From: SIG587 sp045531585
GTDB lineage: Bacteria; Bacillota; Clostridia; Oscillospirales; Acutalibacteraceae
Reading direction: 5' to 3'
DNA: 13,581 nt
NCBI GenBank assembly: GCA_045531585.1
Contig: JAZSEH010000014.1
Span: 1 to 13,581 of the forward strand
In this document: positions 1 to 5,663 of the stretch, in pieces
Numbering within the stretch: the first letter of the stretch is position 1
How the letters are laid out: each line of letters starts with the position of its first letter
Program-made: the position numbers and the translations under genes
Notes under the pieces: generated by a model
Seen by the model: only the letters and a program-made list of their open reading frames with translations
Database searches by the model: none
What the model was told of the DNA's origin: nothing

Positions 1-17
1 CACTTAAACAGCTTCAT
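1..17 (-). CDS. Start of an unknown gene downstream of cotJC (partial)
   Basis: On the minus strand an AAAGGAGGA ribosome binding site is followed after a short AT spacer by ATG at 17, then codons for M-K-L-F-K before the window ends. It lies 37 bases after the cotJC stop codon with no terminator between, so it is probably the next gene of the cotJ transcript. Five codons are too few to name a product. While the element sits in cotJC, this gene is cut off from the cotJ promoter as well. Confidence 0.5.
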
Positions 18-54
18 TTTAAATCCTCCTTTTATGTACTTTAAAAGCCTTATT

Positions 55-450
55 TCAAGCGGTTTTGTCAGCTGCTCCGCCATTGTCATTCCACTTTGTT
101 TGCTGTGCTTCACCAAATCTTTGATAATGAACAATCTCACGTTCCCGTAGAAACTTAAGAACGTCACAAACGTCTGCATCATCAATAAGACGCAATAAAT
201 TATCATAGGTCGTGCGTGCTTTTTGTTCTGCGGCAAGATCCTCGTGCAGGTCAGTAAGAACGTCGCCTTTAACTCCAATATATGCGGCAGTCCAAGGAAC
301 ACCGGCAGCGGAATTAGGATAAACACCGGCCGTGTGGTCGGTAAAATATGCATCAAAGCCTGATGCTAATATATCCTTAGTAGTCATATCTCGTGTGAGT
401 TGCTGCATCATAGCCGATACTATTTCCATATGAGCAAGCTCTTCTGTACC
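55..450 (-). CDS. cotJC: CotJC, C-terminal 131 codons (severed 3' part of manganese catalase-like spore coat protein)
   Basis: This segment encodes G-T-E-E-L-A-H-M-E followed by about 120 residues typical of the C-terminal part of CotJC and manganese catalases. In rejoined numbering it supplies metal ligands E65 and H68 (EELAH), E136 (DLAAEQKA) and H169 (REREIVHYQRF). Family knowledge: CotJC is a roughly 190-residue di-manganese catalase-fold protein associated with the spore coat. The frame stays open upstream only to about 462, inside the element, where a stop codon follows. No Shine-Dalgarno sequence precedes it, and a strong terminator at 484-523 blocks transcription entering from the element. 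In the integrated state it should be silent; an internal ATG at 429 could only give a fragment lacking the EExxH motif. Joined to 5668-5850 it gives a 192-residue protein of normal length. Confidence 0.93.
   Translation of the reverse strand, partial: GTEELAHMEIVSAMMQQLTRDMTTKDILASGFDAYFTDHTAGVYPNSAAGVPWTAAYIGVKGDVLTDLHEDLAAEQKARTTYDNLLRLIDDADVCDVLKFLREREIVHYQRFGEAQQTKWNDNGGAADKTA
447..450. repeat. Element-cotJC 3' junction, core TACC (att site)
   Basis: TACC here matches TACC at 5664-5667 at the other junction. The wider ten bases are CTTCTGTACC here and CTTCAATACC there. Bases up to 450 are cotJC and bases from 451 are element. Within the rejoined gene the core reads GGTA on the coding strand and spans the Gly62-Thr63 codons. 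A very short identical core is normal for serine recombinases, which exchange at a 2-bp crossover. Confidence 0.8.
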
Positions 451-483
451 TAAATAAGATTTTTATTGTGCATATTATGAAAT

Positions 484-523
484 AACAAGAAAGACCGTGC
501 GATAATGCACAGTCTTTCTTGTT
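484..523 (-). terminator. Terminator at the element's left end
   Basis: AACAAGAAAGAC pairs with GTCTTTCTTGTT, continued after one mismatch by GTGC/GCAC around the six-base loop GATAAT. The minus-strand RNA leaves the stem through GUU and an A/U-rich tail. It lies 10 bases past the stop codon of the 125-codon gene and 34 bases before the junction, so it insulates the cotJC 3' part from element transcription. Confidence 0.85.
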
Positions 524-532
524 TGATACATA

Positions 533-910
533 TTATTCTGCTTTTGGCGCTTCGTATTGATTAGCGGAAAAATTGACATACATTGACTTCATTGTGTTAG
601 ATTCTTCAAAGTAGTCCGTTGGGGGACTGTGAAGATATACACAAGAGATTGGCACACCTTTATCATAAGCATCAATGCAAAGTTGATAGTCGGGGTTAGG
701 GTATCTATTGTCTTTTTTACCCTTTTTCTCAAATACCATAATATTTACGTACTCGGAACTATTACTATCAAAAGATTTTAGTCCTATTGTTAAGTATCCC
801 TCTTTTTCCTTTGTTGCAGGTTTAAACCATATATTTTGTATGTATCCACCTAAATGGAAGTTTTCTTCGCCATTTCTGATATTGGCATTTGTAATTGACT
901 TAGCTTTCAT
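533..910 (-). CDS. Hypothetical 125-residue element protein, possibly OB-fold-like
   Basis: The ATG at 910 is preceded by AGAAAGGA at a good distance, and a terminator follows the stop, so the gene looks real. I do not recognise the family. The first half shows the spacing of a small beta-barrel: residues 20-62 run LGGYIQNIWF, then a charged turn, then GYLTIGLKSFD, then EYVNIMVFEKK. This resembles the strand pattern of single-strand DNA-binding OB folds, but the match is only by eye. The second half is rich in Tyr, Pro and acidic residues, with no membrane segment or metal motif. Its position at the end of the element, next to a repeat array, is compatible with DNA binding, circle maintenance or control of recombination direction. 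All of these are inference. Confidence 0.75.
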   Translation of the reverse strand: MKAKSITNANIRNGEENFHLGGYIQNIWFKPATKEKEGYLTIGLKSFDSNSSEYVNIMVFEKKGKKDNRYPNPDYQLCIDAYDKGVPISCVYLHSPPTDYFEESNTMKSMYVNFSANQYEAPKAE

Positions 911-954
911 TTAAATCAATCCTTTCTGTTATTATTGTTTTTTATTCAACCTAA

Positions 955-1165
955 TAAGTTTTTTAAAGTGTTAGGGATATGCAAGTTAATTATCTCTTAT
1001 CTAACCAAGAAACTACTTTTTACCCTGTTTAAGACAAATAGCTATTATCTTCATAATAGTATTAACGATTACTTAATAAAGCACACTAGTAATTACTTAT
1101 TTAAGTGTATTATTAATTACTTACTAGAAGATAAGTATTTAAATAACTTATATAAGGTAATTATT
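955..1165. repeat. AT-rich non-coding region with 24-bp-phased TTACTTA motifs
   Basis: The gap 911-1220 holds no convincing gene. TTACTTA occurs at 1069, 1093 and 1117, exactly 24 bp apart, and TTATCTT falls in the same phase at 1045. Inverted TAAGT half-sites interleave at 1102-1106 and 1132-1136, giving ACTTATTTAAGT (1095-1106) and ATAAGT...ACTTAT (1131-1151). Further copies are TAAGT at 955-959 and CTTATATAAG at 1147-1156. The arrangement resembles iterons or a multi-site operator. It lies upstream of the 125-codon gene. Confidence 0.65.
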
Positions 1166-1194
1166 AATTAACCTATAGCGGAAATCATGTCAAG

Positions 1195-1229
1195 AAAAAA
1201 TGAGAACTTTTTTCAAGTCCTCATTTTTT
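1195..1229 (-). terminator. Terminator of the tyrosine recombinase gene
   Basis: AAAAAATGAG (1195-1204) pairs with CTCATTTTTT (1220-1229), with an inner ACTT/AAGT extension (1206-1209 with 1215-1218). Read on the minus strand the stem ends in a run of six U. The stem overlaps the recombinase stop codon at 1221-1223. The symmetric A and T runs could let it act in both directions. Confidence 0.8.
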
Positions 1230-2114
1230 ACTATGCAAATAAACATCTTCGAGCGATTTTCTATCTTCGTTGTGGCCGAGCATCTTCATTGTTTTGCCTA
1301 AATCGTTGCCGTTACGAGCGTGATAATTCTCGGCGGCTAACTTTCTAATGCTATGCACACCCATTTTATATTGGCCCAATTCATTTTTTATGTTGCAGGC
1401 AATAGCCCTCCTACGTAAATAGGTGTTGATGCTGCCAGGGCGAACATTAAATAACTTGTCCTGTACTTGTTTCCCCTTGATTTGCTGACGGAGAAACTTT
1501 GCGGTGTCCTCGTTGAAATGTAGTGTGCGTGAGCGATTTCCCTTGTCTTTATAGACCAATAAACTATTATTTTGAAAGTTTATATGTCTGACCTCAATAC
1601 GAGAAAGTGAGCCGACTCTGAGCCCTAAATCGTATGCCAGCCTTAATGCCGATAGACTTTCGCATTGACGAGGGGCAGAAAGTATTTTCTGCATTTCTTC
1701 ATTGGTAAACGAGTATTGTTTAATAGTCTCAATTTTCTCAATCTTGCTTTCGTCTATTGAAACGGAAAAATCAAGTTTGGGAATATGAAAAGCCGTTGAA
1801 GCACATTTCTGCAATTTTAAAAGGTTGGACTGATAACATTTTATTGTTTTTAGTGAGCAGGTGTCATATTTTGATTTTATGTAATTTTCGCACATTTGCG
1901 GTGTTATATCCTTAATAAGCTTCACGGAATACTCTTGCTTTATGTATGCCGCAAAATCGTGTGCAAAGTCCTTTAAATTGCTTTTAGCAGATAGTGATTT
2001 AATAATATGACTGTTATCTGTTTCGTGATTTTTCTTATCGCTATGCTTGTCAAAATGCAAACGGAAACAAAAATCCAGACCGCTATTGAATTGGTAAAAA
2101 AGGGATTTTGACAT
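1221..2114 (-). CDS. Tyrosine recombinase (phage integrase family), intact
   Basis: A 297-residue protein with an N-terminal SAM-like core-binding region (about 45-125) and a C-terminal catalytic domain. All catalytic residues are visible: R166 in GLRVGS, a Lys in the beta hairpin YKDKG (K189 or K191), H254 and R257 in HSIRK, H281 in LGHNEDR, and Y292 in DVYLHS as nucleophile. Family knowledge: such enzymes cut and rejoin DNA through a 3'-phosphotyrosine at a core of two inverted arms around a 6-8 bp spacer. The start at 2114 is supported by AAAGGAG nine bases upstream. A 20-bp inverted repeat lies 25 bases upstream of the start. Since the element's ends fit serine-recombinase chemistry, this enzyme probably has another job, such as inversion, dimer resolution, or a remnant of a nested element. 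Its substrate is unknown. Confidence 0.9.
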   Translation of the reverse strand: MSKSLFYQFNSGLDFCFRLHFDKHSDKKNHETDNSHIIKSLSAKSNLKDFAHDFAAYIKQEYSVKLIKDITPQMCENYIKSKYDTCSLKTIKCYQSNLLKLQKCASTAFHIPKLDFSVSIDESKIEKIETIKQYSFTNEEMQKILSAPRQCESLSALRLAYDLGLRVGSLSRIEVRHINFQNNSLLVYKDKGNRSRTLHFNEDTAKFLRQQIKGKQVQDKLFNVRPGSINTYLRRRAIACNIKNELGQYKMGVHSIRKLAAENYHARNGNDLGKTMKMLGHNEDRKSLEDVYLHSKK

Positions 2115-2139
2115 TATTTGTCGCTCCTTTCGTGATATT

Positions 2140-2189
2140 TGTCGCCCATTAACACAGCGATCATAAATGTCGCTGTGTTAATGGCGACA
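2140..2189. repeat. 20-bp inverted repeat with 9-nt centre before the tyrosine recombinase
   Basis: The left arm (2140-2160) and right arm TCGCTGTGTTAATGGCGACA (2170-2189) are perfect inverted copies apart from one extra C in the left arm (GCCC against GCC). The centre is TCATAAATG. The motif TGTCGC also recurs outside the palindrome at 2119-2124, and ATTTGTCGC is directly repeated at 2116 and 2137. No U-run follows on either strand, so it is not a terminator. It may be an operator, an mRNA leader hairpin, or a core recombination site for the adjacent enzyme. Confidence 0.8.
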
Positions 2190-2275
2190 TAATTTATGTA
2201 ATTTTTAAGTGCCGCCCCAATGACCGACACTCAAAAAATAGTATATGTATCGTTTAACTGTTCAGATGAAAGATA

Positions 2276-2446
2276 ACGGTGCCGTCGCTCCGTTTTCCCA
2301 AAACAGCGATATATCGTATCGCCGATAAACCGACCTTATCGTGTCGGTTGGGGTGTTCAACCAAAATCGCCCGATACAACGATTTTAAGATTGAACGTCG
2401 CGGGGGTGTGCCTTTGAGTTTCTTATACAGTTAGACGGTGGCACAC
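2276..2446. repeat. Palindrome-dense non-coding region
   Basis: The gene-poor stretch 2190-2719 contains closely packed inverted repeats: ACGG-TG-CCGT (2276-2285), GTTTT-CCC-AAAAC (2292-2304), CGATATATCG (2307-2316), TATCG-C-CGATA (2317-2327), AACCGAC-8 nt-GTCGGTT (2328-2349), a two-part hairpin GTTCAA..AAAATCG-10 nt-CGATTTT..TTGAAC (2355-2396), and GTGTGCC-27 nt-GGCACAC (2406-2446). It is more GC-rich than its surroundings. Candidates are a structured RNA, a single-strand origin, an oriT-like site or a recombinase substrate. I cannot choose between these. Confidence 0.7.
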
Positions 2447-2499
2447 AACACACGACTTGTTGGTTTTAATGTGTGTGTTTTCTTGTGTGTGATTTTCAA
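2431..2499 (-). CDS. Possible 22-codon leader peptide (TTG start)
   Basis: On the minus strand a strong GAAGGAGGAA (about 2508-2517) is followed after a rather long spacer by TTG at 2499, opening a frame of 22 codons rich in Lys, Thr and His (KITHKKTHTLKP...) that stops at 2431. A strong ribosome binding site without a longer gene behind it is the reason to list it. The spacing is poor and there is no homology that I recognise. It could be a leader peptide acting on the hairpins downstream, or chance. Confidence 0.2.
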   Translation of the reverse strand: MKITHKKTHTLKPTSRVLCATV

Positions 2500-2617
2500 A
2501 GATATAAATATTCCTCCTTCTTGTTGTTCTCTAATATTGCTCCTACATAATAAAATTGAATGTAAATATAGCATGACAAAGCTTTAAATAAAAATCAAGA
2601 AAAGGTATAAAATTGGC

Positions 2618-2637
2618 CGGGACCCAAAAGGGTCCCG
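2618..2637. repeat. Perfect 8-bp hairpin CGGGACCC-AAAA-GGGTCCCG
   Basis: A perfect, very GC-rich stem-loop in an AT-rich setting, between the XRE gene's terminator and the upstream region of the structured stretch. No U-run follows on either strand. It is probably an RNA or DNA structural element rather than an intrinsic terminator. Function unknown. Confidence 0.6.
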
Positions 2638-2641
2638 TCAT

Positions 2642-2681
2642 CATAAACAAAAACACCCTATGACCATAGTCATAAGGTGTT
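2642..2681 (-). terminator. Terminator of the membrane protein-XRE operon
   Basis: AACACC (2652-2657) and TATGAC (2659-2664) pair with GTCATA (2669-2674) and GGTGTT (2676-2681) around the loop CATA, with one C/A mismatch. The minus-strand RNA continues as UUUUUGUUU. It lies 39 bases past the XRE stop codon. Confidence 0.8.
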
Positions 2682-2719
2682 AGTATATTTATTAAACTGA
2701 CCGACAAATTGGAATTTGA

Positions 2720-2929
2720 TTAAAAGAAAAACAAGTCTTCAAATTTTTTGTCCAACGCCACACACAAAACAAATGCGAGTTTTGCAGTAGGGTTAAATTG
2801 CCCTGTTTCAATAGAACTGATTGTATTTCTCGAAACGCCCACCATTTCTGCAAGTTGTGCTTGTGAAAAACCTGCCTGTGTACGGTATTCCTTCAAATTG
2901 TTTTTTAGTACTAATTTATCCTCTTTCAT
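2720..2929 (-). CDS. XRE/Cro-type HTH transcriptional regulator
   Basis: A 69-residue single-domain DNA-binding protein. Residues about 12-65 form the XRE helix-turn-helix domain, with the recognition segment FSQAQLAEMVGVSRNTISSIETG and the usual closing LALALD-like stretch (LCVALDKKFEDLF). There is no effector or dimerisation domain beyond the HTH. It is the second gene after a small membrane protein, 49 bases away and probably on the same transcript, in an arrangement common in clostridial mobile elements. The shared promoter at 3344-3372 contains CAAGT/ACTTG palindromes, which I infer to be its operators, giving autoregulation. Its ribosome binding site (GGGGTT before ACAACA-ATG) is weak. 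Whether it also controls the recombinases is unknown. Confidence 0.9.
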   Translation of the reverse strand: MKEDKLVLKNNLKEYRTQAGFSQAQLAEMVGVSRNTISSIETGQFNPTAKLAFVLCVALDKKFEDLFFF

Positions 2930-2978
2930 TGTTGTAACCCCAAATAATCATTCAAACAAAGTAAGAAATCCTCTTATA

Positions 2979-3302
2979 TCAACATCCTAAATTTTCACGA
3001 ATATAAAGATATACCATTGCCACTAACACAATACCCATAAATATAGATAATCCTACAAGCCATTTCTTTTTAGAAAGAATTGCACCAGACAAGGCTGTGG
3101 TAAATTCGATAGCAGCATATATTACCCAAATACCCGTAGCACTTCTTTGAAATAGCATCTCCTCTATCGTAGCCATAATAATGCACACAAGAGTTGCAAC
3201 ACCAGCACTGATAGAATAGGATTTTTCTCTATTCTTAAAATCACGTTCGTCACCATTTTTGTTTTCGTTGCGGCTCTTTGCTAAAATTTCATCTTTATTC
3301 AT
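2979..3302 (-). CDS. Small three-helix membrane protein paired with the XRE regulator
   Basis: A 107-residue protein starting at 3302, where AAGGAGG lies eight bases before ATG; the reading frame is open nine codons further upstream but without a ribosome binding site. The first 28 residues are hydrophilic and strongly charged (MNKDEILAKSRNENKNGDER...). Three predicted membrane segments follow at about 29-48, 56-76 and 80-101. Membrane proteins with this N-terminus occur next to small XRE regulators in Firmicutes and, as I recall, fall in a domain of unknown function (possibly DUF6442; needs a profile search). It may signal to or sequester the regulator, or be an immunity-like protein. No enzymatic motif is visible. 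Confidence 0.8.
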   Translation of the reverse strand: MNKDEILAKSRNENKNGDERDFKNREKSYSISAGVATLVCIIMATIEEMLFQRSATGIWVIYAAIEFTTALSGAILSKKKWLVGLSIFMGIVLVAMVYLYIRENLGC

Positions 3303-3343
3303 AATTAAACCTCCTTGAATGCTTGCCAAGTTTTATTGTCTTT

Positions 3344-3372
3344 ATTATAACTATACCAAGTTTACTTGTCAA
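3344..3372 (-). promoter_or_regulatory. Consensus sigma-A promoter with operator palindromes (membrane protein-XRE operon)
   Basis: On the minus strand TTGACA (3372-3367), a 17-base spacer and TATAAT (3349-3344) form a perfect housekeeping promoter. The spacer and -35 contain the palindrome CAAGTAAACTTG (3357-3368). Related copies flank it: CTTGCCAAG (3322-3330) downstream and CAAAGTTTTCTTG (3383-3395) upstream. Three such sites around one promoter suggest repression by the XRE protein. Confidence 0.85.
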
Positions 3373-3410
3373 TAGTTTTTTGCAAAGTTTTCTTGGAAAA
3401 TTTTAAAGCA

Positions 3411-3444
3411 AAAAGGAAGCAAAGATTTCTCTTTGCTTCCTTTT
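3411..3444. terminator. Bidirectional-looking terminator after the serine recombinase
   Basis: AAAAGGAAGCAAAG pairs perfectly over 14 bp with CTTTGCTTCCTTTT around the loop ATTTCT. Both strands end the stem in four U. It separates the recombinase gene (stop at 3560) from the upstream region of the XRE operon promoter. The 115 bases between it and the recombinase stop hold no gene. Confidence 0.85.
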
Positions 3445-3559
3445 GAGGAAAGTTGTTAATTTTGTTATTCGCAATTGCTATGCTCTTATCTGTTCGTCAA
3501 ATTCAAGTTTATCAAACTGATTATATTATAATATATTCTGATAAAAAAATCAATGGATA

Positions 3560-5314
3560 TCAAATAGACTGTGCGACTTCGTTTTTAGGTGCTTTTTCAA
3601 GCAGTTCTGCAAACTGTTCTTTTGATAGGATAGTGAACTCTGCCGTGTAATCGTTACCTCTGCCCGATGTCTTATATTGCATATAAATAGGCATTGGAAT
3701 AAATGATAAACGGAACTCCAACAGATTAAGGGGATATACAAATATCTGTTTTGTAACCCTTTCGTAAAATGCTTCGTTCAAGTCATTTTCGGAAAGAGAG
3801 AGTACAGACTCAAGCTGTTCAATATACTCGGTATATGTTTGTATCTCTGCATTCGCAGAATTGCCTTGTTCTTGCAGTTTACGGAGTTGTGCTTGTAAAT
3901 CTTCATATTGCTTGTTAAGAGTTCCTATGCTTGAATAATAGGCAATATCAGGCACCGAGCCACCCGACCAACCCAAAGTGAGTTTAGAGATTTCGCTTTG
4001 TTTCTTTTCAAGTGCCGTTTGTAGTTTTTCAATCTGCTTGGTGTTGTCTTTTGGTTTTGACAGTTCAGCAATTTCCTTTTTCATTTCATTGAGCAAGGTT
4101 TCTCTATACGGGATGATATATGCCGTAATAATGTCGTGAACTGCCGTTTTTAATACTCTATCATTAACTCGCAGAGCATTACAACCTACAAGGGCAGTTT
4201 CGCCCGTATCGAGTGTTATTTGCTTGTAATTGCCCCGTTGATGATTTTCAAAGCACACCCAAGCGCGATAAGGCACATTCTTTTGTTTCTTTACATAACT
4301 AACATATCTCCCACCACAAAGACCACAATATACTTTACCGCTTGTCCAATATCGGTTTGAGTGCTTTGCCTTGATTTCTTCGCTCGGTGCCTTTTCCTCT
4401 AAAATCTTTTGCACCTTGTTCCACAAATCACGGTCAATAATCGCACTTTCGGGGTGGTGGTCTGTTATATAAAAACGATAGGATTGCCCCGTGTTGTATT
4501 TCTTTTTGTGGGTGAGTGGGTCAGGGGTGTAGGTCTTACCTTGTGCCAAGTCGCCCACATATTTCTCGTTCCGTAATATGCGAAGAATAACAGTATTGCT
4601 CCACCCGTTTTTATATCGTTTGGTAGTGATACCTTGTTTCTCTAATCGTCTGCCGATTCGGTGAGTGCCCTCGCCACTTGCAAACCACTCAAAAATCTTT
4701 TTAATGACCTCGGCTTCTTCGGGTATGATTTCAAAGTGTTGTATGCCGTTGTCGTCCTTGACAATATTATACCCATACATTTCTTTACGACCAAAAACGA
4801 CACCGAGTTGCATTTGTTGTTGCTGCCCCCACCGAACACGGCGAGACGTTCTTAAACTTTCTTGCTCGGCATTGGTTGCTATCTGTGTCAATTTCTCTCG
4901 ATAGTCATTTTTCTCGGTGTTTATGTCGTCAGACAAAAACCAAATATAAACACCCTTGTTCCGTAATTCTTCAACGATATTCAACAAATGTTGCACATTA
5001 CGGGAAAAACGGGAAACTTCCTTTGTGAGTATGATGTCAATATTGCCGTGCCTTGCTTCAAATAACATTCGGTTGAAATCGTCTCTTTTTTCAAGAGAGG
5101 TTCCCGAAAGTCCTTCGTCTGCAAATATACCAACATTGGTCCAATTAGAGTGAAGATTAAAATACCTTGCGAAAAATTGCTTTTGTGTTTCAAGAGAGTT
5201 CTTTTGGTCGGTATCGTCTGTTGAAACACGGCAGTATGCACAGACCCTATGCGGTTTATTATCGTCGGTTTTGAGGATTGTTTTATTCGGCTCTATTATC
5301 TGTATCTGTGCCAT
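3560..5314 (-). CDS. Large serine recombinase (site-specific integrase/excisionase)
   Basis: A 584-residue enzyme if started at 5314, where GAGAGAGG precedes ATG by nine bases; the frame extends nine codons upstream without a better site. Domains: resolvase catalytic domain (about 22-165) with nucleophile S31 in YCRVST and SRFSRN around 101-106; recombinase DNA-binding domain (about 175-295); zinc ribbon with C330, C333, C354 and C378; and a coiled-coil-rich stretch (about 405-505) that in this family controls integration versus excision. Family knowledge: these enzymes act on short attP/attB sites through a 2-bp crossover, and SpoIVCA, which excises skin from sigK, is a member. Its start overlaps the 109-codon gene by about 30 bases, so the two are translationally coupled. 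It is the likely enzyme joining and freeing the cotJC halves. Confidence 0.95.
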   Translation of the reverse strand: MAQIQIIEPNKTILKTDDNKPHRVCAYCRVSTDDTDQKNSLETQKQFFARYFNLHSNWTNVGIFADEGLSGTSLEKRDDFNRMLFEARHGNIDIILTKEVSRFSRNVQHLLNIVEELRNKGVYIWFLSDDINTEKNDYREKLTQIATNAEQESLRTSRRVRWGQQQQMQLGVVFGRKEMYGYNIVKDDNGIQHFEIIPEEAEVIKKIFEWFASGEGTHRIGRRLEKQGITTKRYKNGWSNTVILRILRNEKYVGDLAQGKTYTPDPLTHKKKYNTGQSYRFYITDHHPESAIIDRDLWNKVQKILEEKAPSEEIKAKHSNRYWTSGKVYCGLCGGRYVSYVKKQKNVPYRAWVCFENHQRGNYKQITLDTGETALVGCNALRVNDRVLKTAVHDIITAYIIPYRETLLNEMKKEIAELSKPKDNTKQIEKLQTALEKKQSEISKLTLGWSGGSVPDIAYYSSIGTLNKQYEDLQAQLRKLQEQGNSANAEIQTYTEYIEQLESVLSLSENDLNEAFYERVTKQIFVYPLNLLEFRLSFIPMPIYMQYKTSGRGNDYTAEFTILSKEQFAELLEKAPKNEVAQSI

Positions 5315-5612
5315 TTTCAACATCCTCTCTCTTGATACCAATTACGTCCATTATGTAGTCTTTGATTTCCTTAATGAACTTTTCTTCTGCTTCGGGGTTT
5401 TTAAACAAAGCATCTAAATTGGTTATCACACATAAATACTCCCTGCCAACACTTACTTTATATTCATTGTATGCTTGGCACAAACGGGAAAATAACTCTT
5501 CGTTATCAACAAATAATATGAATAAACTTCGCGCTTGTTCTTCCGTGAGGTTGTTGCGACAGAACGCTTTTAATCGGTTTCTTATGTTTCTGTTATAATT
5601 GTAATAACTCAT
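5283..5612 (-). CDS. Hypothetical 109-residue protein coupled to the serine recombinase
   Basis: It starts with ATG at 5612 behind a very strong AAGGAGGGG, and its 3' end overlaps the recombinase start. The family is not recognised. The protein is hydrophilic and mostly helical in appearance: residues 1-20 are Tyr/Asn/Arg-rich (MSYYNYNRNIRNRLK...), 22-60 include LTEEQARSLFILFVDNEELF, and 76-92 form an acidic/basic helix (EEKFIKEIKDYIMDVI). There is no membrane segment. Co-translation with the recombinase, directly inside the element's end, suggests a role in recombination, for example a directionality factor or a regulator of excision. That is inference from position only. The frame is open further upstream into the cotJC region, but without a ribosome binding site. 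Confidence 0.8.
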   Translation of the reverse strand: MSYYNYNRNIRNRLKAFCRNNLTEEQARSLFILFVDNEELFSRLCQAYNEYKVSVGREYLCVITNLDALFKNPEAEEKFIKEIKDYIMDVIGIKREDVENGTDTDNRAE

Positions 5613-5636
5613 AGTAACCCCTCCTTGTGTTACTAT
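5610..5636 (-). promoter_or_regulatory. 8-bp palindrome enclosing the ribosome binding site
   Basis: ATAGTAAC (5611-5618) and GTTACTAT (5629-5636) are perfect inverted copies around a ten-base loop that holds AAGGAGGG; the stem also takes in part of the ATG. In RNA it could present or block the ribosome binding site of the recombinase operon. In DNA it is a good operator just downstream of the -10. Confidence 0.6.
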
Positions 5637-5663
5637 TATATCATAAACAATTTTATTCTTCAA
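5637..5663 (-). promoter_or_regulatory. Candidate sigma-A promoter of the recombinase operon
   Basis: On the minus strand TTGAAG (5663-5658), a 17-base spacer and TATAAT (5640-5635) with an upstream TGA. The -10 overlaps the first bases of the hairpin arm. The -35 touches the att core, but every promoter base lies inside the element, so the promoter would survive excision into the circle. The -35 is imperfect (4 of 6). Confidence 0.55.

Noticed and set aside
1045..1164. 24-bp-pitch repeats as a CRISPR array
   Set aside because: Only about seven bases are conserved per unit, there are no true spacers, and no cas genes are present.
935..1171. 78-codon plus-strand reading frame in the AT-rich repeat region
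   Set aside because: Composition is almost only Asn, Tyr, Leu, Ile and Lys as expected from AT-rich repeats; no ribosome binding site; opposite to all element genes.
2618..2637. GGGACCC hairpin as an intrinsic terminator
   Set aside because: No U-run follows on either strand; kept only as a structural repeat.
3453..5241. Several plus- and minus-strand frames of 60-90 codons overlapping the serine recombinase
   Set aside because: Shadow frames of a clear gene, without ribosome binding sites or recognisable domains.
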